Source of the DNA: Adiantum capillus-veneris
Lineage: Eukaryota; Streptophyta; Polypodiopsida; Polypodiales; Pteridaceae
Direction: 5' to 3'
Assembly: GCA_014529385.2 (NCBI GenBank)
Contig: CM043958.1
Span: 89,677,025-89,737,024 of the forward strand
Length of the DNA stretch: 60,000 bases
Both the position numbers and the translations under genes were made by a program. Below, one piece after another: positions 26,111 to 36,058 of this stretch (position 1 is its first letter; every line of letters starts with the position of its first letter). The notes beneath the pieces are model-generated. The model saw only the letters and a program-made list of their open reading frames with translations, did no database searches and had not been told where the DNA came from.

Positions 26111-27480
26111 TACTTTTAAACTATGTATCTCTGTCTTTTGACGAGAGAGTGTGTGTGCAAGAAGAGTTACAGAGAACCATCTTCTCTATATGGAGAAAGA
26201 CAGAGAGTGAGAGAGAGGAAATACCTATTTTTTCTCTATTCGTGAGGTGTGCAATGTCTCAGAGAAGACTGCCCGATCCTGCCCTTCTGGAAAGCGTTGT
26301 GTACGCTGTTGTTTCTTTATCTTGTGCGCGAACTTTCAATCCTGTGCACTCCACCTGTGTGTTGTGTACGATTGCCGAGCTTTGCTCCTCTACGCGCGCG
26401 TATACTCCAACTGTGTGCGATCCGTGTGCGCTTTCTGTGTGTTTGCTACTCGCCTGCTTTCTCTGTGTGCGTTTCTCGTGTGCTCTCTGTGTGCCTAATC
26501 TTGATAGGGTTTATTAGAATGCCACGTATGCTACAAGTCCATGTTTTATCATAGGATTAAAAAAAACAAAAGCAATATAAAAAATTAACCAATTCACACG
26601 GCCAAAATTAAAGAAATCATGGTTGAAAATATGAAAAACATGCGTAACTCTATACTAGGAATTCACTTTATAAAAAAAAAATCTTTGGGCTGCCGCCCCT
26701 TGACCCTGCCCGGGGCGCTGCCCCGGACCCCGCCCAGAACAATATCCCAAAATCAACCTCCCAAGCCTCGCCATCGAGAGCGCTATATTCCACATCCCCA
26801 TCAAGAGCGCTACCCCCAAACCTCACGTGGAAGCGCTGCCTTGTCACCCCATTGTGGCATTGCCCTAAGACCCCGCATCTGGAGTGCTAAATGGGAACAT
26901 TCTTCATTAGTGAAATTTTGAACATAAATTATATTAGCATATACTTAAATATAATACAAATATTAACATATTAGCTATACTACTAATTTACTATAGCAGT
27001 TCTAGATTATGTCCCATACTATATTTAAGGTGCCAAAGGTTTGGCCTTATGGTCCTAGATTTAGCCAAGTGGTCAACACATATAGGACCAAGTGCACACT
27101 GTGCCACAAAACTTGGCCACCACTTCACTTGCCAAAGTTTAGGCCACATGGTCAATCCTAACTTTCCAATGTTCTTATTATGTCACCTTTTGCCTCGTGG
27201 AAAACCTAGGCTTGTTTTCACATACTCAGGCACTTCAAGCCACAATAAATTGTCATTACTCTTCGACAACCCTTTTGTTCAAGTCTTTGAAAAAACATTG
27301 TTTAAGGCCACCCTAAACCATTTTCATTTAGGGGTGTCTAAAACTAGCTTTTTGGCAATTCGAGAAGAAAATGGTCAAAGTTTTATACTTAGTTTTAACC
27401 ACTTGACCAATTCAAATATTGGAAAGCAAGGTCTTGTAATACTTTTCTTTGGACATCACACATTAAAACTAGGTCCCTCA
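26111..27480. other. Non-coding; pyrimidine-rich block, then GC-rich repeat patch
   Basis: 26,240-26,520 is rich in tgtgtg/ctctgtg phrases; Cys-rich ORFs there are composition artefacts. About 26,690-26,890 is a sharp GC-rich patch in AT-rich surroundings, with diverged repeats of a 'gcgctgccccggacccc' type unit roughly every 40-55 bp. 27,030-27,480 contains 'gccaaagtttaggccacatggtcaa' type phrases and a 150-codon ORF with no recognisable similarity. I see no convincing gene. Confidence 0.5.
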
Positions 27481-29010
27481 CTTGTCCAAGCTATGCTCTA
27501 ATACAATAAAGGGCTTTTGGTTTCAAGATGCACCACTTTCCCAACCTTGATTCCATTAAAGAAGCTAGCTCTACTTAGACATTTAATAGCAAGGTCTTGC
27601 AGCAGTTCAGATTGAACATTTTCCATGGCAGCTAGGTCCACCACTTATCTAAGCTATGCTCTAATAGAGTAAGGGGGTTTTGGTTTCAAGATCCACCACT
27701 TGTCCAAACTTGATTTGGGAAGCAAGGTCCTATAATAGTTTGCTTTGGACATTCACCATTACAACTAAGTCCACCACTTCTCCAAGCTATGTTCTAATAC
27801 ACTAAGGAGGTTTTGGTTTCAAGGAGAACCACTTGTACGACTCTGTTTTTGGAAGTAAGGTCTTTACATAGTTCACCTTGGACCTTGGACATTGGATACT
27901 ACAACTAAGCCCACCACTTGTCCAAGATATCCTCTATATATAGCCAAAGGGTTTGGGTTTCAAGATTCACCACTTTTCCAACCTTTCTTCCATTAAAGAA
28001 AGGAGGGGCTTTATAACTAGGTCCACCACTTGTCCAAGCTATGCTCTGATATAGAAAGGGGATTTTGGTTTCAAGGTCCACCACGTGTTCAACCTTGCAA
28101 GACTCAAGGGATACTTGGACATTGGAAAGCATAGTCCTATAGTAGTTGATAGGTGGCAGTGGGTATTACAACTAGGTCCAACCTATGCTCTCATATAGCA
28201 AAGAGGCTTTGCTTTCAAGGTCCACCACTTGTCCAACCTTGCTTCCATTAAAGAAATGAGGGGCTACGTAAACATTGGCAAGCAAGGTAGCAAGGTCCTA
28301 AGGTGTTTCACCTTGGATATTGGGCATTATAACTAGGTCCACCACTTGTCCAAGCTATGCTCTGATAAAGAAAGGGGATTTTCGTTTCAAGGTCCACCAT
28401 GTGTTCAACCTTTCTAATATAGAAAGGGGATTTTCGTTTCAAGGTCCACCACGTGTTCAACCTTGAAAGACTCAAGGGATACTTGGACATTGGAAAGCAT
28501 AGTCCTATAGTAGTTGATAGGTGGCAGTGGGTATTAAAACTAGGTCCAACCTATGCTCTTATATAGCAAAGAGGCTTTGGTTTCAAGGTCCACCACTTGT
28601 CCAACCTTACTTCCATTAAAGAAATGAGGGGCTACGTAAACATTGGCAAGCAAGGTAGCAAAGTCCTAAGGTATTTCACCTTGGATATTGGGCATTATAA
28701 CTAGGTCCACCACTTGTCCAAGCTATGCTCTGATATAGAAAGGGGATTTTTGTTTCAAGGTCCACCACGTGTTCAACCTTGAAAGACTCAAGGGATACTT
28801 GGACATTGGAAAGCATAGTCCTATAGTAGTTGATAGGTGGCAGTGGGTATTACAACTAGGTCCACCACTTGTCCAACCTATGCTCTCATATAGCAAAGAG
28901 GCTTTGGTTTCAAGGTCCACCACTTGTCCAACCTTGCTTCCATTAATATAGCAAGGAGGATTTGGTCTCAAGGTTCACCACTTGTCCAACCTATGCAAAC
29001 CTTTTTCATG
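27480..29010 (-). repeat. Diverged satellite block with ~316-bp tandem unit
   Basis: The core AAGGTCCACCACTTGTCC is retained, but the spacers differ completely from the main array ('ctatgctctgatatagaaag', 'gtttcaaggtccaccacgtg'). A unit containing 'cattggaaagcatagtcc' recurs at about 28,118, 28,486 and 28,802, that is 368 and 316 bp apart; the longer interval contains an extra ~52-bp internal duplication (about 28,378-28,450). The block ends about 80 bp before the next gene. Confidence 0.9.
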
Positions 29011-29086
29011 TTGTAGCATGATTTTTGGTTTGAAGAGTATTTTTCTATAACTATGGATTTAACAATGTAATCTTTTTACTTACAGG

Positions 29087-30000
29087 ATGGACTTCGAATC
29101 TGGGGAGAAAGTACATATGATACTTGACAATGAAATCGTTGGTATTGGTTGTGTGTGTAGAACAGATCCAGATTCCACTTGTGGTGGTACAAAGATAGGG
29201 CTGGGAAATGTCTCCATACTAGTGGAGGAATGCTTGAAGGATGTGGTCCTACCTTTTCCTACAATGGATACTTCATCTCTCCAAGGCTCATTATGGAGCG
29301 CTGTTCGATGGTCAAAGCTTCTTTTGCAATCTTTTGTATTAAATGGGAACTTAATTGATCCACACGAAAGCTACAATGGTGATGAAGAACATGATCATTC
29401 TGATCCTCTAGTTACAGATGCAATACCTATGACAAGCCCAGAATTTGAAGCAATGATTCGAGAGTCTTGGAGAAATCAGAGGGTCCTTTTAAAAGATGAC
29501 ACAATGATGCAAACCATGAATGAAGGGACCATTTTATATGTATTTCCACATGATTATGTCAACTTTCAGGAACTTGGTCCTGATTGTGTGGGTGTGGGTA
29601 TTGAAAGAGAAAATGCAAGCATTGATGATGTGGTTGAAGTGGGTAGCATCACTTTGCTAAAGTGGCCCATCAAGCAGACAACAATGTTGAATGGGAGCCC
29701 ATTACAACGCTTTGTTCCTGTTGATGGCATGCATGCTACATATGAGGATGTATCCAACGATGGCAATGTTGGAAAAAAACTTGATGGGAGTAATGTTGTC
29801 CAGTTGTCAAGGAAGAGACGATACACTTTCATGAACAGGACTCAAAAATCAAAAGCAGCACCAGCTTCGACTTTTTACCTTTCAAACAAATCAATTCAAA
29901 GGGTATCATGCATTGATTGTTGTGCACAAAAATGCTGCCAATTTGCAGATCGTGATATGGTGACAAGGTTACGACAACAATTTGGGGAGAGTCTCAAAAA
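29087..30000 (+). CDS. DUF7869-type transposase-like protein, N-terminal part
   Basis: The ATG at 29,087 lies one base after a good acceptor (ctttttacttacag), so this may be an internal exon. The first ~80 residues (VHMILDNEIVGIGCVCRTDP … VVLPFP … SAVRWSKLLL) resemble the short domain at the C-terminus of plant En/Spm-type transposases. A basic stretch (SRKRRYTF) and a Cys cluster, CIDCCAQKCCQF (probable zinc site), follow. The frame is lost in an AAAAA run at about 29,996-30,000: one extra A would continue the protein (SRTNYVYDVLSICYQK …) in the frame open to 30,234. This half and the next ORF almost certainly belong to one protein. I recall similar proteins as multicopy in seed-free plants and many other eukaryotes. 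Confidence 0.75.
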
Positions 30001-32312
30001 TCACGCACTAATTATGTTTATGATGTTCTTTCTATATGTTATCAGAAAGATGAGAAGTCACGATACCAATTCAGGCTAAATGGCTCTATTGTTTGTTGTA
30101 GAGCATGGTATGAGCTACATGGAATACCAAAGACATCATTTTATCGATACAAGGAGAACTTTGAAAATGGTGTGCGCCAATATGTACATGGGAACACATG
30201 TACATTGAGAAGGGGACTTCAACATACTAGTTAGCAAGAGCACTACTAAATGAGTTTGTGGAAAACAACTCTGAGAAGATGCCACATAGAAGTAGAACAC
30301 TGCTAGATGGCTCAAGAGAGACTCAATTGGTGATTCCATCAACATACAAACAAGTGGATATTTTATGTGAAATCAACACGACACTTGACCAAATGGGCTA
30401 TGAGAAGAAGCTATCCCAATCTTCTTTTGGTAGAATTTGGAATAAAGAGTACCCACATGTCACTTTAACAAAGACGAGTGAGTTCTCTAAGTGCAATATT
30501 TGTAGCTCAATCAAGGCAAGGTTAGAAGCTAAACCTTCTCTTGAAGAGAGAGCTCTTCTCTTGAGGGAGAGAGAAGTTCACATGGCACAACAAAAGAGTT
30601 GCAGAAGCCTATATTATGCATGGCGCACGTATTCAGAAACTCAACCACAAAAATATGTATGCATAATCCATGATAAGATGGATCAAAAGAAGACTGCCAT
30701 TCCTAGATTACGCATTGTTCCCAAGGGTGTGGATTCAGGATATAATCTGCAGGTGGCATTGATTGGCATGATCACTCATGGACATGGAGAAGGTCATTAC
30801 GGACACTTTGTCTTGAATGGTTTGTGGCCAGCTGATCCAAATCTTACAATTGGCTCAATTGCTAATTGTTTACATAACCTCGAGAGGATAGATAAGCATC
30901 CTCTTGGTGATCTAGTAACAAATGGACTTCCAAGGAGCAATATTTCACTACTACATGCTTTGAACTCAAGGGATGCTTTGGACTACCATAACTTGAGTGA
31001 TGGAAAAGAGCCCATTGTGCAGTCGTCAGAAATTGCAGAAGAGGAATTGGGGTCAACATTTCGCAGATTGCCAGAGAACTTGTTGCTACAATTGGATAAT
31101 TGTGCAGGGGAAAACAAAAATCGATACTTATTTGCCTATTTGTCAATGCTTGTTGCAAGGGGTGTTTTCAAAACCATCCAGCTGGGATTTTTAATGGTTG
31201 GGCATACACATGAGGACATAGACGCCATGTTTAGTAGGTTTTCAGAGAAGTTGAGAGTTACACAAACCTATACTTTGCCACATTTGATGGATACATTACG
31301 AAACAGCTCATCTTCATCTCCAGCTCCATTTTTTCTCACAAAGATCCCCGATTTCAAGCAATATTGTGATGGCTATCTTTGTGATGGACAAGACATACTT
31401 GTTGGACATTCCAAACCGCTTCAGTTCAGGTTCTTTATGCAGGATGAGACACCAATGATGCAATATAAGGCACATGTAGGTGTATCAAGTTGGAGTGGAA
31501 GTATTCGCCTTTGGAAAACAGACACAGAAGGCAAGCCAATGTTACCACATGGAGATCCACCTCTAGTACAAATGGCGGAGTATGTCAAGGCCCACGAAGA
31601 AGTCATTTTGGGGCTAAAGAACTATATAAAATTTTGGAAAAATTTAGGGAATGGTTCAAGTATTCCGCGATATTATAGACCCGTGATAGATTATTGGAGT
31701 AAGGTAATTGAAGAGATTGGAAAAGCAATCATATCAGAGGGAGTCTTGTATGAAATGTTTTGGCCAAAAACTCAAGAATATTCTCACCTACAAAGCACTA
31801 CAATGAATTTGCAACAAGGAGCAGAAAGATTCCTAGGCCTTGAAGAGTTGAACGATCATTTTTGTGGGCCTCAACGAGATAGGCCAAGGGAAGAGTTTGA
31901 CCCTATGTCTGATGTGCACCAAGGTGACTTTCTTATGCTTGTTCCGAGTGACACAGAAATCTATCCAGTGTGGCTTGCAATGGCTTTATCTGACATTGAT
32001 AATGAGCCTACATCACCAAACTACAGAAAACTCTTGATTCAATATTGGGCACCTTGCGCGAGAAAAAGTGGGATGACAGATACTCAAGCTTACAGTAATT
32101 GTTGGAAGGGTTATTGGGCTGTCAACTATAAGGACCCACAAGTGTGGGAAACTATAGATGCAATTGTTTGGTCCTGGAGACCCAACAAAGAAGGACCATT
32201 TTCTAGAATAAAGATTCCAGAAAGACATGCTCTAAAAGCCAAAGAAGGCCTCACTCGTGCACATCAGCCACACTTGGATCAAAGTTCAGATATGGTATCA
32301 AATGTGGAGTAG
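30001..32312 (+). CDS. DUF7869-type transposase-like protein, C-terminal part
   Basis: Continuation of the protein begun at 29,087. 30,001-30,231 is open in one frame (CRAWYELHGIPKTSFYRYKE …). A second one-base loss near 30,231 moves it to the frame that runs to a TAG at 32,312 (LARALLNEFVENN …). The 684-codon tail has the family hallmarks: the MPHRSRTL phrase, a Cys pair (CNICSSI), IIHDKMDQKK (about 30,664), QLDNCAGENKN (about 31,090) and GHTHEDIDAMFSRF (about 31,200). The spaced acidic residues fit an RNase H-like (DDE/D) fold, so a transposase or a domesticated derivative is plausible; this is inference. Apart from the two shifts the reading frame is intact, which argues for recent activity or for sequencing error. 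Confidence 0.8.
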
Positions 32313-32624
32313 AATTATGTGGAGCTTCTATTGTGACTATACTAGTCAATTTGTAAACAAAATCTTTTTTGTATCTTCCTTTGTTTTATGTAATTTATAG
32401 TTATTATTCAAATCCATGTGTTGTACATCCTCTTGACTTTTGGTGTTTATCAACACCACAATCCTATGAGATTTTCACTTTATTTACTAGCCACACACCT
32501 CAATTTTTCCCACTTTAAGTGGAAAATTCCCAAATTACATGAATTCGGTCGATTTGGAGATTCCCATAATGTGAGATTTTTACCAAAATACCTAATATGG
32601 TCTTCAAAGACAATAAATATGGGT
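32313..32624. other. 3' flank of the DUF7869 gene
   Basis: AT-rich, no gene. It probably includes the 3' untranslated region; AATAAA-like hexamers are not clear. Confidence 0.4.
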
Positions 32625-32776
32625 AGTTACTATGGTAACTGACACAATGCATAGTCAGTCAGAGTCCATTTGGGTGCTTATAAATAGGGGCCACTACATC
32701 ATTTTGAGGGACTTGACACTTAAGAGCTAACTTAACTCTAGACGATTCTTGAGTCCTAATCCTTTGTCTCTTGTAT
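32625..32776 (+). mobile_element. LTR fragment with TATA box (copy 1)
   Basis: About 150 bp match 44,522-44,668 in the same orientation. The shared run starts at 'agttactatggtaac', passes a TATA box (TATAAATAGGGG, 32,679) and 'ccactacatcattttgaggg', and ends at 'cccttgtctcttgtat'-type sequence. A TATA box followed by a conserved transcribed leader is typical of the U3/R part of a plant LTR. Terminal TG/CA ends were not identified. Confidence 0.7.
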
Positions 32777-33265
32777 CTTGGAGATGTTCTGCTCTTGTAA
32801 TCCAAATCAAACACTGAGCTTGTCTTATCATTGTGCTTGCACACTAGTCTAATCTGAATATACAATGCGAGTTTCAGTTCCCATATCCAGTGCTCATTTC
32901 CATTAGGAAAAGTTTGGACTCAAAAAAGGACTTTTTGGCGTTAGAGAGAGAATGTTGTTCGACCAATAGAGTTTGAGTCACCACAACGGTAGCTCCAATT
33001 TATTTGATTTTTATCTCAAATTTTTGCGTTTTCAAAAAAGAGTTTTTTTTTCTGTTAAAAAGATCTGAATAAGAAGATATGACGCGATTTGTGCAAATTA
33101 TTCCCCTGCCATGGCCGACGAACGCCGAATGTGCCATAATTCACATTCAATGAGGCACACCTTTTGATGAACACTTTTCAAGCTACTACTTCTTGTGTAA
33201 ACTAGTGAGCCTCTTTTCTTCTATCGTTTTTGCGTAGTGTCACTTCGCAGCTAATAGAAGCAAAG
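32777..33265. other. Spacer between LTR fragment and broken gene
   Basis: No gene recognised. A minus-strand or plus-strand role is not visible. Just before the next ORF lies an acceptor-like 'cacttcgcag', so a 5' exon could be hidden here. Confidence 0.35.
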
Positions 33266-34302
33266 ATGGAAGGAAGACGACCACGACGACCATCCGCCTC
33301 TGTTAAATTTGTGGAACTATTCAACAGCTTTGACTTAGACCATGGTCGCTGGATGTCTACCATAGTCACCATTGGTAGTTGGGTTCTGCTTTAAACAAGA
33401 AGAAGAAAGCGGATCGAAAATGAATTCATCAACAGCTACAAAGGACGTGTGAAAGATTTTTGCTTGTCTCAAACGGGAAAGACAGCGAAAGAGGTGCTCA
33501 TTGAGCATGCATATATGCACTCCGAACTACGACTACAACAGTCACCTTTGGGGTTTCCTGCTCATAGACCAAACTGTGTGACTACTATATTGCTAAAAAG
33601 TCTTTAAAGATTCTTCAAGTTATTTTGTTGACTATTTCTTATGACCATTCTCTTATCTTTTGTTTTTGCAGATATTTATCCTTCTATCAAAGAAGAGTGG
33701 CAACCAGTTGAGTGCATAATTGGTTTGATGCTTTTCATGCTTCGGTGGGAGAACTTATGTACAGAACTAGTACGAGAAGAGCTCTCGCAAAGAGGGGAGT
33801 TTTCTTTTACGGCTACTTTTACAACGCCCCTTGCTCTATCCATGGATTTGGCACTCTGAAACCTTTCCCTCTTCCCCAACAAGATTCCCCAAAGTGGCCA
33901 GTTCCAACTTCAAAAACCTCTGAGTGTTTTAGACTCAAGCTTCATCAGGAAATTTTGAAGTGTTTGCGACCAAACATTGCAAGTAGGCAAGTACGAGTCA
34001 ATCTATTTATGCCATTACATGTCTTTATAGATTTCTTCCACGATGAGGAGGTTAGAAAAACACAAACCATGTTCATCTGCAAATCCCAAACTTGCCTTGA
34101 TTTTTTGGATGATAATTGGGATGTCAGTGATTCTGAAGGCATTTTGTGCAAAGTTGACAAGCGCTCGGTTGTGTGCAAGTGTATGACAGCATCACAGAAT
34201 TTTATAGTTTCTTTCTACTACATGAGGTGGCATCGAGTGAATGGTCAGTTGGTAGCTATGGATCAAGATTTAAGTGACAATGCTTTTAATCTTGATCCAT
34301 AG
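33266..34302 (+). pseudogene. Broken gene of unknown function, two exons
   Basis: The ATG at 33,266 opens MEGRRPRRPSASVKFVELF…. The frame is interrupted by one TAA (33,392-33,394) but continues open in the same frame (RRKRIENEFINSYKGRV … AHRPN) to a GTGTGA donor near 33,577. After an intron with a clear acceptor (tgtttttgcag, exon from 33,672) the phase fits (IYPSIKEEWQPVE). A one-base loss near 33,716 then shifts to the frame HNWFDAFHASVGELMYRT…, which is open to 34,302. The later part has FFHDEEVRKTQTMFIC and several Cys residues. I do not recognise the family. The end coincides with a perfect inverted repeat (34,243-34,315), so the native C-terminus may be lost. It converges on the H3-like gene. 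Confidence 0.55.
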
Positions 34303-34315
34303 CTACCAACTGACC
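34243..34315. repeat. Perfect 28-bp inverted repeat with 17-base loop
   Basis: The left arm 34,243-34,270 (starts ggtcagttggtagctatgg) and the right arm 34,288-34,315 are exact reverse complements, separated by 17 bases. The left arm is still coding sequence and the right arm runs through the stop codon. Confidence 0.95.
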
Positions 34316-34854
34316 TTTGATGTCCATCGAGATATGGTTTTCAAATTATTTGCTTTTTCAAATTATTTACTTATAGTTGTTGTGGTCAGATCAAATGTCA
34401 CTTTAAGACAGGTTCGAGAGGATCTGTTAATGAGTCTGATCTCAATTTGCCTTCAAAATTTGTTTTCAAGTGTAACTTGCGAAAGGTACTAAGCTACATG
34501 TATTACTTTTATACGTTAATGTTTCTATCGTGCTCATGTATCCCAATGTCTTATCGCGTACATTGCATTGCAGGTACCTCACAGACAAGAAAATACGACT
34601 CTTTGTGCACAGATTACCAGCGACAGACTTGAAATAGTGAACTAACTGTACACAATGATTCAAATACTATTCTCAAAGATTACTTGACAAAGGCAACTCT
34701 CTACATTACCAAACACTATTGGATCCTCACTTTCCCATTTTTTTGGAAAGCTGTACACAGCATTTTGTAAACTTTGAACCATAATCAAAACAAAAGTCAA
34801 ATTTCGATCCATTGCTTGTAATCAATTTGTCAAAAGTACATTTCATAATCTCTT

Positions 34855-35294
34855 CTAATCTTGTGCGTGCGGTGATGTGGGGGCTGTTGGTTGAGGTTGA
34901 GGAGAGGTGGTGGCTTGGGGGTTTGGGGGCTCGGGAGCTGCTTCATGAGTAAGAGAGGTGCTGGGTGGGGGGTTTGGGGGCTCTAGAGCTGCTTCATGAG
35001 TAGGAGAGGTGCTGAGTGGGGGGTTTGAGGGTTCTGGAGCTGTTTCTTGAGGACGAGAGCTGGTGGGAGCTTGGGTTGGGGAGGCATCTGGGGAGATATT
35101 GATATGTGCTTGTGTTGGTATGGCAGACAAGGTGTATCTTGTCGGCGGAGGCCTAGGCGTGGGCCTTGGTGTTGGCGGGACAAAAGCATCATGTGCTCCG
35201 TCTAGACGCATGGTCGCGCAATTGATCAAGTTTTCAATCATTCTGTTTCTAAACGAAGAAACATCAGCCTTTGAATAATCTGCAAATTTCTTAC
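34855..35294 (-). CDS. Probable last exon of the H3-like gene, proline-rich
   Basis: Open from a minus-strand acceptor (cttaacgcag; exon from 35,294, with a second possible acceptor at 35,280) to a TAG at 34,855. It encodes KKFADYSKADVSSFRNRM, then a region rich in Pro, Thr and Ser with an imperfect repeated phrase (HEAALEPPNPP / HEAAPEPPNP). The continuous Pro/Thr/Ser coding and the acceptor support a real exon. Linkage to the histone-like exons at 35.6-36.9 kb is inferred from strand, spacing and the lack of another start; one or two small exons between 35,300 and 35,635 remain unresolved. Confidence 0.55.
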
Positions 35295-35634
35295 CTGCGT
35301 TAAGAACATCATGTTTATTAACATAGCTACTAACTTATTAAGATACAGATCTGTAAACGAGTGTTAAATGCTTACACTTCTATGACTTCCAACAAGCATG
35401 ACCCCTAACAAAATTTCTGCATTGATTAAAACCCTTCATCCACAAGAGTAGCCATCGTCCTGCTTAGGGACTTTGCAACTAATAATCGTAATATTATCAT
35501 ATATCTACTCTTGCGTTAAAGCTTCAAGAGCAGACACAAGCTTCCGAACAGATCTGCGCAAAATACAATTAAATTTCATAAGCAACTTTTAACAAAATTC
35601 TATGCGATGTCGAACAAAATACAAAACCTCTTAC

Positions 35635-35984
35635 CTACGTACTTCACCATGAAATCCATGGGCTGAATTAGCAAGGTAGCACCGGTTTCGTTCAAGGTGT
35701 AAAAGAACAAGACTCCAATGAGCGCTGTTACAAATAAACATAAGCAAAACATATGTCATCACAACAAATTAGAGTTCAAGATAAAATAATTTTACTATTG
35801 AAAACATTGCGTACCCTTCATGATAGCCAAAACAAAATTTTTTGCCGTCTCCATGTTCATTGACTGGAACCAGTCAACTACTTCCACTAAAGATGTATTC
35901 TCGGCCATCAAAATGACCAAGAGGTTCGAGTCAAGGACGACGACATCATTTTGCATATTCCAAGGCAAATTTGAACCTAAAAAA
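35635..35984 (-). CDS. Exons 3 and 4 of the H3-like gene
   Basis: Two exons fit in phase. Exon 3 (35,984-35,815) lies between the acceptor tttctttacag and the donor G/GTACGC and reads FLGSNLPWNMQND … FVLAIMK. Exon 4 (35,724-35,635) lies between tttgtaacag and G/GTAAGA and reads ALIGVLFYTLNETGATLL … FMVKYV. Both are hydrophobic to amphipathic and could be helical. Phases chain without a stop from exon 2 through exon 4. No known domain recognised. Downstream splicing is ambiguous: the next in-phase exon after the tttgcgcag acceptor would stop soon (DLFGSLC…), while another donor choice gives SVRKLVSALEALTQE. Confidence 0.6.
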
Positions 35985-36058
35985 CTGTAAAGAAATTCGT
36001 GTCATACAAAATTCAATATATTAAAAGAATTTATTGTGAAAAAAAGAATAGCACGCAC

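Noticed and set aside
25900-26554. 205-codon and Cys-rich ORFs
   Set aside because: They span a 91-bp tandem repeat and low-complexity tgtg/ctct DNA in all frames; no domain or splice evidence.
27049-27501. 150-codon ORF as a gene
   Set aside because: No similarity recognised, composition like the surrounding repeat-derived DNA, and its end runs into the satellite block.
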